A stretch of 64,000 nt of DNA, taken from contig BJKQ01000014.1 of assembly GCA_006538405.1 (NCBI GenBank), positions 1,116,001 through 1,180,000 of the forward strand, written 5' to 3'. Positions within the stretch are counted from its first letter, which is position 1. Every line of letters starts with the position of its first letter. Under the pieces are notes generated by a model, which did no database searches, was not told the DNA's origin, and saw only the letters and a program-made list of their open reading frames with translations. A program made the translations under genes and the position numbers. This stretch comes from Hansfordia pulvinata. Its lineage: Eukaryota > Ascomycota > Sordariomycetes > Xylariales. Positions 1 through 10,875 of the stretch are shown piece after piece.

Positions 1-1032
1 TTCCTGGGTACGAGGATCCCCGGTTCCAGGCCGAGAAAAGGAGAAAAGTCGCCTCCGCTCTTCTCTGTCTGTGCAGTAGGCGATTTCTTATTTTTATCTT
101 TATTTTTCGAACCCCTCCCCCCCTCCGTCCGGTTCTAATTCCTAGCTAAAAGGCAGTTGCCAGTAGCCCTGTCACCTTCAAGCTACGAGTGATTAGCTCC
201 GTCGCCAGCAAGACAACTCGCGGGACCACCAGAGCTCGCAGCGATATGCAGCATTAGCCGCGTGGGCCGCAGCTCGGGCACACCAAGCACAGCTGATGGG
301 GGATTCTGGTCGTGGTCATTGTTACGCAAGCGGCCACCCTCGTCGGCCTATCAAAGGCGGTGTGTGTTTAAGCCTGTGGTCGTCCTCGCCATTATGCAAT
401 GCGAGCAGATCGCGTCAACGATGATGCAGTAGCCTGTCGTGCAGCCTCCAAAACCATGCAAATCTTTTGACCCAACAGAAGGCTGATATCAGTCCAACTG
501 ACCCATTTCCACGTCAGCTAGTTTCACCTCCACGATGAGAGCCCGGCGCTGTGTTAACGCCTCGGAAATGCAGCTAGAATAGCAGTAGGAGGTCAAGAGT
601 CCGAGATGAATGCCGCCGTCCGCCCGAAAGGCAGCTGAGGGGTCACAGCCACCACATGGTCAAGTTATCCGAAGAACCTGAACGGCACCCCCCGCTTGCA
701 GGAATATGTCCTTTTCTGCCATGTCATAGGCGAGCCTCATGGGACATGGTGACATCTGGGAATACCCGGGGCCCCGGCCGGACCCCTTGCACTACACCCA
801 ATGAGAAGACATGTCGGCTTTTGCTATCAATCACAGCCACAAAACAAGATTTGGAGGGCCCTCTTCATTGTGTTCCTGATAACTCCACGACGGCACGAAT
901 GCTGTGGATGCTGTGGAGTCTGGACCTTTCTTTCGAGTCGACGGCGCTGCTGGCAGACACGCCATATGCCCAACCAGCCGTCTTCTCCATGTGTGCGCGA
1001 CGGAGCGCACGAGGAGCACTGTCGCTCGCCAT
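1..1032. other. intergenic, no supported gene
   Basis: I see no gene here. Open frames are short, overlap on both strands and show no recognisable protein pattern. The stretch ends at the tandem duplication that follows. Confidence 0.6.
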
Positions 1033-1306
1033 GGCGAGACGGGAATATCCGTTTGCTCGCAATGTCCCGTCGGACGAAGCACGCGTGGATGGGAAAGCGC
1101 CGGTTGAATCCGCAATGCCAAGGACAAAAGTGGCATTTAAGCCGCTTCCATGTCTACTTTTGAGAGGGTGGCGAGACGGGAATTATCTGTTTGCTCGCGA
1201 TGTCCCGTCGGAGGAAGCACGCGTGGATGGGAAACGCCGGTTGAATCCGCAATGCCAGAGACAAAAGTGGCATTTAAGCCGCTTCCATGTCTACTTTTGA
1301 GAGGGT
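1033..1306. repeat. tandem direct duplication, two 137-bp units
   Basis: Units 1033-1169 and 1170-1306 begin with GGCGAGACGGGAAT and end with CTACTTTTGAGAGGGT. They differ by only a few substitutions and small compensating indels, so the period is 137 bp. Both carry the same internal blocks (TTTGCTCGC, ATGTCCCGTCGGA, CACGCGTGGATGGGAAA, GTGGCATTTAAGCCGC). Short frames run through the repeat but neither strand looks coding. The second unit ends about 170 bp upstream of a possible small secreted protein, so it could lie in that promoter. No transposon ends are visible. Confidence 0.9.
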
Positions 1307-1474
1307 AGAAACATAGGCTCATCAAGTTGACTCTTTTCCTTCATCCCCCCAAGCTGACACCACGAATCTTCCTTGTGACTCTCTGGCTCGCCCAGCCCCA
1401 ATCCCAGCTGCCCGACTCGTCACTACCCAAAAGCTAGAATCACGCAAACCGATCTTCCACGACGGCTCAACAAA

Positions 1475-1684
1475 ACGCATCTCACCAGCCTCATCAAGCT
1501 CGCCGCCGCCGCTTCCGTGCTTGGCGCCTCTGCCGCCTTGAGCCTGCCGGGCTGGCTGCAAAAGGACCACCAGACCCTCGGCGACGGCTCTCCGGTAGAC
1601 GGCATGTCGCTGGATGATTGTTTGAAGAATTGCACTGGGGCCTGTGTCTACGACGAGACGATTAAAAGCTATGGGTGCTTTTAG
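1475..1684 (+). CDS. possible small secreted Cys-rich protein without an ATG start
   Basis: A 69-residue frame reads as a typical secreted peptide. Residues 1-22 (THLTSLIKLAAAASVLGASA and on) have the basic-hydrophobic-AxA pattern of a signal peptide. The mature part has four cysteines near its end (C49, C53, C57, C68; spacing C-x3-C-x3-C-x10-C) and stops with TAG. No in-frame ATG precedes the signal-like segment. The codon where Met would be expected is ACG (1475-1477) in the context CAACAAAACGCAT. Either a T-to-C change removed the start, or the start lies in an upstream exon I cannot place, or a non-ATG start is used. A minus-strand frame overlaps it (1322-1765) but has no protein-like features. 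Family unknown. Confidence 0.35.
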   Translation, partial: THLTSLIKLAAAASVLGASAALSLPGWLQKDHQTLGDGSPVDGMSLDDCLKNCTGACVYDETIKSYGCF

Positions 1685-2488
1685 TAGGTACCAGGAAGCG
1701 TGAAAGCGGGTTCTCAGAACCCGGACACGCCGGGGACAAGATCTACCACCAGCCGGCACGACCAACCAACCCCCCCGGCACTACAGCGACTCACAGGTCT
1801 CGGCCGAACCTTTGGTGCGGCTCCTCCGGCGCCCGTTTGCATCTAGCGAGCGTTTGCTTTGTCTGAAGAAGAAGAAGAAGAAGCAGGAGCAGGAGCCGGG
1901 GAAAGAGAAGAAAGGCACGGGGACAGCGGGAGATAGACACTTAGAAATGAACAGCATTGCCCTCCTCTTACTTCGGAGTGATTCCATGACGTACTGTGAA
2001 GCGCGGAGAGTTGTGGCGAGGTGCTGGGCGGTATGAGAGGTAGCCCGCTCAAGCTCGTGGGAAGTGCCTCGCATGCAGTCTTGCAGCTGATCTATGACCT
2101 TCAGCGGAGCGACATATATTAAAAGCATGTCTCAAGGAGCATCGTCTGTGGATGTATGGCCGTGATTTCGGTAGTCTCGCGCGCAGGACGCAGCAGCCGG
2201 CCAAGTGCTTTCCGGTTCCCTGCCCGTTTTCACTGTGAGCTCTGTAGAGCCTTCAGGACACCCTGGATGCGTAGAATATCTCGGGGCAGCACATTCCACC
2301 AAAGCCACGGCGAGTCATCGGGGGATGATTCAGGATTGGTATACGCGATCATGTTTCTGGCTTGTGGCTTCTGGTACGTCCTCGCCATCGGTCCCGGGAC
2401 AGTCACCTCGCGGCGAGTGGGCGGTACCGCTCCGGAGGTGCTCATCTTTGCCACGAATAGTCTATAGAACGACACAGCAGCTGACTCT
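1685..2488. other. intergenic, no supported gene
   Basis: This holds the 3' flanks of the neighbouring genes. A short GAA microsatellite lies at about 1865-1883. I see no convincing coding sequence. Confidence 0.55.
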
Positions 2489-3214
2489 CTAACGCTTCCC
2501 GGCCATGCACGCGGCAACAAAAATAAATAAAGACCCTACTGCCCCTCCAATGAGGCCCAAAGTACCCCCCGTACCGACAGCGACCTGAGACAGCAGCACA
2601 ATGAACATGACCATCAATCCCAACGAGACGGTGTACACGTTGGTCAGGGCGTAGATGATCTTGAAAGCGCCGACTATGACGGACCCCGTTCCCCGGGCAA
2701 CGGCCGCCAGGCGGTCCATGATGGCCAGGACGATCCTCTTCACCCACTTCTTCGCGCCCTCGGTGTCGAGCTTGGAGACCATGCCCTTGAGCTTCCTCAG
2801 GTGCCTGTTCTCCTTGGTGTTCACGACGTCCCCCATGGCCTCGATGTAGCTAATATCCTCCTTGGTGTACTGCCCCGTCTGCGCGCGATCGAGGATGCCG
2901 CCGCTCGGTCTGAAAGCCGCGGTGCCCGCAGCGAGCAGCTGCATGACGTACTCGTCCGTCCGCGGGTCGTCCAAGTCGTTGCCGGGCCCGTCGCGACTCC
3001 ACGTGGAGTCGCAATCGTTGCGGATGTCGTCGAGGGTCGCCGCCGAGATGCTCAGGTCGTCCGGGCCCAGCAGGGGTACGGCGTCCGAGGAGAGTCTCTC
3101 CGGCGCCAGCTTGGCCTTGCATGGGCGAGTGAGCTCACCCTCGCCCAAGGTAGCAGCGACGCTCGACAGGGACAGGAGGACGGAGACAAGCCCCGTGATA
3201 GAGATGGGCAACAT
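2489..3214 (-). CDS. hypothetical secreted/membrane protein, 241 aa
   Basis: This is a single open frame. I chose the ATG at 3214, not the first in-frame ATG at 3334, because it begins a clear signal peptide (MLPISITGLVSVLLSLSSVA, then AT). The middle (about residues 25-160) is hydrophilic with two cysteines. The C-terminal third is strongly hydrophobic: one segment near VIVGAFKIIYALTNVYTV, a second near LGLMVMFIVLLSQVAV and a third Gly-rich one ending in AACMAGKR. It probably enters the secretory pathway and is anchored by two or three C-terminal membrane segments. I do not recognise a family and assign no function. No frameshift is apparent. Confidence 0.7.
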   Translation of the reverse strand: MLPISITGLVSVLLSLSSVAATLGEGELTRPCKAKLAPERLSSDAVPLLGPDDLSISAATLDDIRNDCDSTWSRDGPGNDLDDPRTDEYVMQLLAAGTAAFRPSGGILDRAQTGQYTKEDISYIEAMGDVVNTKENRHLRKLKGMVSKLDTEGAKKWVKRIVLAIMDRLAAVARGTGSVIVGAFKIIYALTNVYTVSLGLMVMFIVLLSQVAVGTGGTLGLIGGAVGSLFIFVAACMAGKR

Positions 3215-4374
3215 GGTGGCTGCTATCCAAGTCGGTCCAGGAGCAGGGTAGGTTGCTTGACCGTGTTGCCAGCGCTGAAAGGCAGGAAGAAGTCGGATCG
3301 CTTGAAGTCGAACCGAGTTGTGAGAAACTTGCACCTCAAAGATGACAAAATGAGAGGTTGATTATTCCTGAGCCTTTTCAGGGGAGAGGCGTCAGTCTCG
3401 TGCTTATGAAGAAGACTCGACAGCAATGACCGGCCCCTTGGAGGTTGTGCGATTCGGACTGCTCTAGTCAAAGCCGACATGGTTGCTTCGTCAACCTTGG
3501 CCCGCCCCCTTTGGAGATAAAAAATCGCAGCGTAGATGGCCTGGAAATAGAATTCGCAGCCACTGGTGTCTGACGGGCGTGCCTGGCCGATGACTCCCAA
3601 GACGAAGGCCGTCGCCTGCTGCTTGCTGACCCGTGGAGTTGCTCGCAGGCAAGATTTTTCAGCTGGCCCCATGAGCCCCCCGGCTGAGACCTTTTCAGCT
3701 CGCAAGGCCGTTCGTTGTGACTACTTTGTTCCGTCCTCTCAGGAATCCCGGGTCCCTGGTCCGTCGTGGCGCAAAGCAACTATGAAGCTGAAGACTCGGA
3801 CCACGGGCGCGTAAGCGTCTTATCTCTCGTGCTTCGCCACCTGCAACCGGGGAAAGAGGCGCAAATGGGCGGAGGGCTGAGGGAGGGCTGAGGCGCTGGC
3901 CACTCTTCTCGCAGTATCCCTACCCCGGCCAGTGGGGGCGACTCTGGCGCGGTCGCTTCTGACTGATGGACCGACCTGTGATGTTGGGGTTCATTGTCTA
4001 CATGTGGCCGATTACCTCTCATACCTCAACCCATCGTCGTCAGTATTCGAATACATGTGTGATGAGCGGTTCCAGCGACGAGGTGGCTGGCGCTGGCGGG
4101 ATTCTCCAGGGTTCTCTCCGCGAACTGCCGCTCCTTTGGCTGTAGATCCGGGAAAACTCTTGTCCGCCTACGGGATGGCTTTCCAACAATGAAAAGCGTA
4201 GGTTTGTCTAGAGAACAGCGGGTTAGCGACAAGACAATGCCTGTCTATGGAAATCTAACCACTGAGACCCCAGTGTTTGGGTTCTTTCGCTTCCATCGCG
4301 TCTCTTCTTCTCATCTGTCCATCTTTCTGCCCCTCTGGTTTCCTTCCTCATGGACGCCGCCATCGATTGACCCG
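3215..4374. other. intergenic between hypothetical protein and TBCD 3' end
   Basis: This is the upstream region of the hypothetical protein plus the downstream region of cofactor D, both minus strand. A 160-codon minus-strand frame (3223-3705) is open but has no protein-like pattern and is probably promoter or leader. Confidence 0.5.
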
Positions 4375-4477
4375 TCACCCCATCCCATCCATTCCCAGCC
4401 CCTCCACGAGCTGTTTCACCGCGGCCTTGGGCGCGGCGCCCCAGTCGACGCCCAGCAGGTTCTGGTCGCGCGCGCCG

Positions 4478-4512
<35 letters not shown>

Positions 4513-5046
4513 GGGCAACAGGGCCCAGAGCTCGTCGACCACGAGGTTGCGCACCCGCGGCCACGGGTGCAGCAGGAGCGCGAGAAGCCTGCGCCTGGCC
4601 TCGGCCGCGCCCTCGCGCGTCGCCGCCAGCGCCTCCTCTGCCGCGGTATCGGTATCGCCACCGCCACCGCTGGGCGACAACGAATCGCCACCGCTTGCCC
4701 CGGCCGCCGGCGGCGGCTGCGGCCACGGGACGGACGCCGCGACGCCGCCGTAGACCTTGACGCAGGCCTCGAGCTTGCGCACGTTGCCCGTCCGGTACGC
4801 GGCGCGCTGGGCGCGCAGGCAGAGGTCCCGCGTGCGGAACGGGGGCGGCGACGGCGACGGGGAGGGGTCATTGCTGGCGCCGCCGGCGCTGGCTGAGGGG
4901 GCAGGGGGAGGGGACTGGGCCTGCTGGACGACGCCGACGCGCAGCAGGAAGGCGGCGACCTCGAGCGTGGGCACGACGACGCGGTCCGCGCCCTGGTGGA
5001 GCCGCAGGTTGCCCGACAGCGCGGCGCACACGTCGCGGCTGCGGGT

Positions 5047-5082
<36 letters not shown>

Positions 5083-8000
5083 ATCCCCCTGTTGATGATG
5101 ATGATGATGGGTAAGGGCGCTAGAACATAGGCAGTGGTCCACCAGCGCGCCGCGGCTGACCACCACGAGGTCCTCGTTGCCCGTGTCCGCCGACGTCACC
5201 AGGCCCGCCAGCAGCGTGGACATGCGCTCCGCCGGCGGCATGGCCTCGTCGACGTCCCAGTCTTTGTATGCGTCGTCGTCGTCGTCGTCGTCGCCGCTAT
5301 TGCCACCCCCGGTAGAGCGGAGCAGGGGCAGGCCGCCGGGTCCGCACAGCCCGAGGAGAAAGCTGAAGTACTCCTTGGACGAGAAGGACAGGCCTCTGAG
5401 AACCGAGGCTTGGCTGTGGAGAGGCCCGCGCGGGGCGGTGCTATTAGTCTCTGAAGTGCCGTAGACTTGATTACAAAAGGACAGAAGGAATAAAAAAGAA
5501 AAGGGGGAAAGTAGAAGGCCGACAGGGAGAGAGACAAGGGGTAAGCAGAAAAACTTACTCGTCCCGCAGCGCCAGGCAGAGCGCGGCGTGGGCCTCGTGG
5601 CGCACGCGGTCGAGCTTCTCGGCCGCCAGCCGGAGGACGCGCGGGAACAGGGCGGCGGCGGTCTCGCGCGCGAGCCCGCCGAGCTCGCACGCCTCGCCCC
5701 GCCACACCGTCTCGGCGGCCCGGATGGCCTCGAGGCGCACGTGCGAGCCGACGTCGCCGCGCGCGTTGGTCGTGTAGTCGTCGAGGCCGTCGGCGACGAT
5801 GCCGAGGAACCGGCCGCCGCCGCCGCCGCCGGGGCTGCTGCTCTCCCGCAGCACCGGCCGGCCCGCCAGGCTCTGCAGGATCGCCAAGCGGGTGTCGACG
5901 TCGCGGTCCCGCTCCCACCGCGCCGACAGGACGGCGTCGACGGGGGGCAGGGCCGGGGCCGGAGCCGAGGGCATGCCCGCTCCGGCGAGCATGTACGTGG
6001 CGGCCACGGCGTGGAAGTAGCCGTTGCCGTGCTTGGCAGCGGCCGACGTCTGCGCGGCGCCGATCCGGTCGTGCCACGAGCGGAGGATGCGCTCGCGGCT
6101 CTCGGGCGTGGAGAGGAGGAGGAGGACGAGCGAAGCCTCGGACGCCGTGGCCATGACGGCCCGCTCGTTCCGGTCGAGCCACGCGTCGACGCCCCTCTCC
6201 AAGGCCTCCAGGACGCTGTCCAGCTGCTGGGGTCTCGCCGCCCCGAGCGCGTGACCAGGTCGGCGACGCGCAGGGCCGCCTCCGGGCTGGTCGTGACGGC
6301 GGACGGGCCCGTGAGCAGGAGCTCGTTCACTTCGGCCGACGGAGAGCCAGGCTTAGTCGAGAGGAGCAGTAGGAGGAGGAGGGGGAGGCAAGAAACGACC
6401 AGCCTGCCCACGGCCTCGGCAACCAGCTCCGGCTTTCGGTACTTGGTAGCCAGGGCGTCCTGGATAATGCCCTGCAGGGAGGCGACCAGGGACCCGCCCC
6501 GAGAACTCCGGGGCGCAGGCGCGACTGCTCAGCCCGGCCGCGGGTAGCGACGCGTCCAGGACGGCGGCCAGGCTCTCGATGACGCCGTGACGCTCCTCGA
6601 CCTGGCGGACCTGCAGGCTCTCGAGGCGCCGCAGCAGAATGTCGACCGACTGCTCCATGCGCCGCAGCGGGCTGATCTGCTCGACGCGGGCCAGCTCGGC
6701 GGACAGGGCGCCGAACGACGAGGCGGCGACCTGGCGGGCGGCGGCGTCCGTGTCCCCGATGCCTCTCCACCCCAGCGTGGCCTCCAGCAGGGCGCGGCCG
6801 TAGAGGCCCGAGAGCTTGGTGGCGTCGAGAGCCACGCGGCGGATGGCCCTCGAGCGGAGGGCGACGGCGTGGTAGTCGACCGTCTGGACGACGGCGATGC
6901 CCTGGATCACCGTGTCGGGGTGGCGGCCGATCAGCTCCTGCAGGGCGGCGGAGGCCCCGCGGCGGATGTTGCCGGCGGGGTCCAGGGAGGCGGTCACGAC
7001 CAGCTCGGTGGCCATGATCTGGAGGATGGATGCCGAGGCGTAGTGGGTCTTGACGGCCGAGACGGCCTCGGTCGACACGCCGAGGAGCTCGTCGGTCCGG
7101 TACCGGCGGGCCAGCGCCCAGATGCCGAAGCACGAGGCGTCGCGGACGTTGGTGCCGATGTAGCCGCCCGAGGGGCTGCGCTTCTCAAAGTCGAGGCCCA
7201 GCAGCAGGGCGTGGATGATGCCGGGCAGGTCCTCGGGGGGCGGCGCGCGGCGGTACAGCAGGTGGGCCAGCGTCAGCGTCAGGCCGTGCCACTCGAGCGG
7301 GTCGACGGCCGTCAGATCGCGCACGGGACGGGCGTCGGGGTTGCGGGGGTCCTTGGGCCAGAAGACGTTGCGGTTCAGGGCGTCGATGACGGCCTCGATG
7401 ACCTGGGAGGCCATGTCGGGCTCGAGCTTGAGCGTGACGACGCTGAGCGCCTTGCTGGCGGCGAGCCGGACGGGCGTGTCGTTGTCGGCCAGCCGCTCGA
7501 GCAGGAAGCCGATCGAGGTCTCGACGGCCTCGGCCTCGGCGTCGCCCTGGTCCTCGCCCCGGTCCTCGCCCACGCTCGGGGTCGCCGCCGCCTTGCGCAG
7601 CATCAGCGTGACGGCGGAGCGGACGACCTTGATCATCAGCTTGCGCGCGAGCGACGAGCCGTTGATGACGCCGTGGTGGGAGTTGCCCTCGGCGGCGATG
7701 TCCTGCGTGGCGTAGAAGATGGTCGAGAGGTACGGGTCCATGGTGGAGGTGTCTGCCGAGGCGCCCAGGACGCCCGCGAGGAAGGAGAGGCTTCCGATGT
7801 AGAAATAGGGGGACCGGGGCTCGTCGGCGTCGTCGGCGTCGTCGTGCCGCCGCGGCTGGAGGGTCGACAGGGCCCAGCGCACCAGCGCCTCGAGCATGCC
7901 AATCTCCTGCATGTCGCGGCGCATCGCGAGGCGGATCAGCAGCGCCTTGGCCCCGTCGCGCTCCTTGCCGGGGACGGCGAGGTACGAGATGGCCAGGGGG

Positions 8001-8831
8001 ATCACGCGGAGGGCGATGCGCGGGACCCGGGACGGCCACAGCAGGCCGGGGACGTCGGGCCGGTCGAGGGGGTCGGCAACATCGGCGCCGGACGAGATGG
8101 TGGAGAGGTCGAAGGGGGCGAAGAACAGCTGGGACAGCCACAGCAGGCAGACGTAGCGCTCGTGCCAGGTCCAGACGCCCGCCGCCGCTGTGTTGGCAGC
8201 AGGGTCGTCGTCGTCGCCGCCGCCGCCGCCGTCATCGTCGTGCGTGCGGGCGGCCAGGGCGGCGGCGGCGTCGCGCTCCGAGTCCTCGATGGCGAGCAGC
8301 AGCAGCTCGAGATAGCGCGTCTCGACGTTGAGGAAGCGGACGACGACCTTGTCGCCGCGGATCTTGCAGAAGGTGTAGAGGAGCCGGCAGATGGCGTTGG
8401 GCAGCGGCAGCAGCAGCTGGGAGCGCATCGACAGCGAGCGCGACGAGCGGCCGCGGCGACGGCGGCGGCCCTGGAGGCTGCCCAGGTACGCCTCGGCGAG
8501 GAGGGGCAGCCACTTGGGCAGATGGGGGTCCAGCAGCTGCGGCAGCTCTTGGAAAGGGTCTAGGACCTGCAAGTTCCGGCTCGTTCGTTCGTTCGCTCGT
8601 CCGTCTCGTCAGCGCAGTTCCCGTGATCATATCATCATCGAGTCGAGGGAGGAAGGAGAGACGCTCGCTCACCTGCGATATCAGACGGGTCGTCTCGCGG
8701 GCGCGGACCCGGCGTCGGAGCTGGCCGTTGGGCTTGCGCACAAAGTCGTGCAGCGAGCGGTCAAAGTCGGCGATGAGATCCGCCGACACCCGCTGGATCA
8801 GCTCGTCGTGCTCGTGCTCGGAGGCGTCCAT
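4375..8831 (-). CDS. tubulin-folding cofactor D (TBCD/Alp1/Cin1 family), with two frameshifts
   Basis: Exons are 8831-8673, 8566-5560/5559 and 5413-4375; introns are 8567-8672 (106 bp) and 5414-5558 (145 bp), with consistent phases. The corrected product is about 1,401 aa. Cofactor D takes beta-tubulin from cofactor A and, with cofactors C and E, forms the assembly-competent tubulin dimer in the cytosol. Family patterns seen: ICRLLYTFCKIRGDKVV, ERYVCLLWLSQLFFAPFDLS, and DDYTTNARGDVGSHVRLEAI in the C-terminal repeats. Two opposite frame changes are needed: one extra base between about 6500 and 6532, and one missing base at about 6238-6262. Between them the good frame reads VASLQGIIQDALATKYRKPE. 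The last exon carries D7, H5, Q11 and S10 runs from triplet repeats, unusual for this family. The start at 8831 precedes MDASEHEHDELIQRV; an earlier in-frame start looks like leader. Confidence 0.85.
5050..5081. repeat. CTG/CAG triplet repeat coding polyglutamine
   Basis: About ten tandem CTG units on the plus strand encode Q11 in cofactor D on the minus strand. They are followed by a CAT-like run encoding five histidines. Confidence 0.9.
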
Positions 8832-9525
8832 GATGAATGGGTGGGCAGAGCGGATGGATGGCCTGGCTGAGCGAGCGAGGGGGCCGCGCCGACAATGTCT
8901 GTCCGAGGGGAAGAGCGCCGGCGAGGTTGGGTGGGCGGTGGACGGTGTGCATATCCGATATTCGCCTGGTGTTGTTGCTGCGATATGCGCTATCCCCACG
9001 GGTCGGGATACAGTGTGGGCGATACTATTGACACTGTACCCGTCTCGAAGCAGGCTTCCGCCCGTGAAATGAAGCTTTCTTTCTTTACCTTGCCCGCTCT
9101 CTCGTCTTCTTCACACACACCAGCTCCCGTCAATATTCACTGCAAAAGCAGACTAGACCACAGAAATTGTGTGAGAGATCCTTACTGACCATACAATATC
9201 CATGTACAGTTGCCTCTCCCGGGGTACGAGTGCACGACGGAATCTCGGTTTTCCACTCGGGGGAAACGTGCGACTGTTCATGATCCATCTTGGAAACACC
9301 TCGTGGCGCCCCGGAAGCAGAGCAAAGCCCCATCAGAAAGATCAAAGATGACTTCGGGTCGAATTTGTATGTCCGTCTGGTCTGATTACATTATCTTAAT
9401 CATTTCTATGTGGGGAATCATGAGTCTAATCAAAGAAGAAGTCGAGAAGAAGAAGAAGAAGATGGATTAAAACAAAAAGTTGGCTCTTCAGGCTGCCTGC
9501 CTGCTTGCCTGACTACCACCACCCG
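8832..9525. other. intergenic, TBCD promoter and GH76 3' flank
   Basis: This is the TBCD upstream region and the sequence after the GH76 stop. Only short frames and a small GAA tract near 9441-9465 are present. Confidence 0.55.
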
Positions 9526-10743
9526 TCAAGACGACACGGCCATGGCGGCCACGACGGCGTCGAGCGCCGAGCTGTGCGTCCCCGCGGTGGCGGGCGCGTA
9601 GGGCCCGTTCCACGCGATGCCCAGCTTGTTCTCGCCGTCCCCGCTGCGGTCCCGCGCCCAGATGGCGTCGGCGTTCTTGAGGATGAAGTTGCGGATGGGC
9701 TCGTAAGGGTGCGCGGCCTGCAGGTACTTGAGGTTGCGCAGCAAGACGCCCTTGAACTGCGCGCCGTCGTCGCCGCAGTTGGGCTCGCAGCCCTCGAACA
9801 GCACCCCGTCTTTCGCGAGGTGCGTGATGGCCGCCACGGCGATGGCGCGCGCCTCGTCCAGCAGCGAGCCGTCGCCCGTCGCCCGCCACAGCTCGACCAG
9901 CCCGCCCAGCACGACGCCCTGGTTGTACGTCCACGTCTGCATGCCGTTGTTCTTGCAGTCGCCCGTCAGGCCGTCGTTGACCAGGTTGTCCTTGTTGATC
10001 ATGCCGCTGGCTCGGAACCAGTCCCACTGCTCCCGTGCTAGCCGCGTGTAGTACTGCTTCTTGTCGCCGCTGAATCGGTTGGCGAGGTGCGCGCCGACGC
10101 TGAGGAACAGCTCGTTTGCGATGGCGTTGGTGTAGTCCGACACCTTGGACCAGTGGATGCCGCCGCACTTGGGGGAGCGGCCCTTGTTCATGTCTTCGAA
10201 GATGTCCTCGGCCGCCGAGAGATACTCCTGGTCGCCGAGCCCCAGCACGCCGAGGTCGTAGCTGCGGATAAGGGCCAGCGCCCACCAGCCCTCATCGTCG
10301 TAGTAGTCGTTGAGAAAGTTGTCGAACCCCCTCTTCTTGACGGCGCCGTCTCTGTCGCCGCTGCTTGCGTCGTTGCGCTTCTCGACGACCCTCGAGTAAG
10401 ACGACGTCGTCAGGCCCGCCAGGGACATGACCTTGACGGCCTTCACGGGTGTCTTCTGCGCCTGCTCGTACGTGTTCTGGATGGTAGTCGGAAGGTCCAG
10501 CTGCCGGGCTGCCTCGCGGTCCAGCAAGGCGAAGTCGGCAACAACGGTCAAGCAGTTGGCGGCGTTCCACCAGCCCGTCGTGTCCCAGAGCCCCGTGGTG
10601 CCGTTGTACCAGGTCTGTAGGGCCTCGATCCCGTCGAGGCTGTTTTGGACATAGGCGTCGTGCCCTACCCGGTGCGAGACGTGGGTAGAGATTAGAAAGT
10701 AGGCTCGGGAGACCAGCCCGCCCAAGAATGAGGTTGAAACCAT
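9526..10743 (-). CDS. glycoside hydrolase family 76 protein (alpha-1,6-mannanase type)
   Basis: The gene is one uninterrupted 405-codon frame. GH76 enzymes cleave alpha-1,6-mannan; fungal Dcw1/Dfg5 relatives are thought to cross-link GPI-mannoproteins to the cell wall. Diagnostic features are WYNGTTGLWDTTGWWNAANC near residues 45-64 and the catalytic pair of adjacent aspartates D149-D150 in YYDDEGWWALALIRSYD. Later conserved patterns are CGGIHWS and WTYNQGVVLGGLVELW. The N-terminus (MVSTSFLGGLVSRAYFLIS) is a poor signal peptide, so either the protein is not classically secreted or a short 5' exon is missing: CGGGTAG just before GHDAYVQN could be an acceptor. No GPI signal is visible at the C-terminus (AAMAVSS), which argues against a Dcw1/Dfg5 role. 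A TATATAA sequence lies about 130 bp upstream. Confidence 0.9.
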   Translation of the reverse strand: MVSTSFLGGLVSRAYFLISTHVSHRVGHDAYVQNSLDGIEALQTWYNGTTGLWDTTGWWNAANCLTVVADFALLDREAARQLDLPTTIQNTYEQAQKTPVKAVKVMSLAGLTTSSYSRVVEKRNDASSGDRDGAVKKRGFDNFLNDYYDDEGWWALALIRSYDLGVLGLGDQEYLSAAEDIFEDMNKGRSPKCGGIHWSKVSDYTNAIANELFLSVGAHLANRFSGDKKQYYTRLAREQWDWFRASGMINKDNLVNDGLTGDCKNNGMQTWTYNQGVVLGGLVELWRATGDGSLLDEARAIAVAAITHLAKDGVLFEGCEPNCGDDGAQFKGVLLRNLKYLQAAHPYEPIRNFILKNADAIWARDRSGDGENKLGIAWNGPYAPATAGTHSSALDAVVAAMAVSS

Positions 10744-10867
10744 TGCTTATTTGCCGGTAATAGAACGGAAACGACGGGGCAATAATAACAACACAAGAAG
10801 TCAAATGACACGGAATGGGAAGCCGCCGAGTGGGCACACGCTTGGGAGACGCGGCCATTGCCATATT

Positions 10868-10875
10868 GTTATATA
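10868..10875 (-). promoter_or_regulatory. possible TATA box for the GH76 gene
   Basis: The minus strand reads TATATAAC, 125-132 bp before the GH76 ATG, a plausible distance for a fungal TATA element. There is no experimental support. Confidence 0.4.

Noticed and set aside
656..1300. 214-codon plus-strand frame across the tandem duplication
   Set aside because: The frame is lengthened by the duplication itself and has no protein-like pattern outside it.
4223..6202. Several long Arg/Pro-rich frames overlapping cofactor D on both strands
   Set aside because: These are shadows of a GC-rich gene, except where they carry the true cofactor D sequence after a frameshift.
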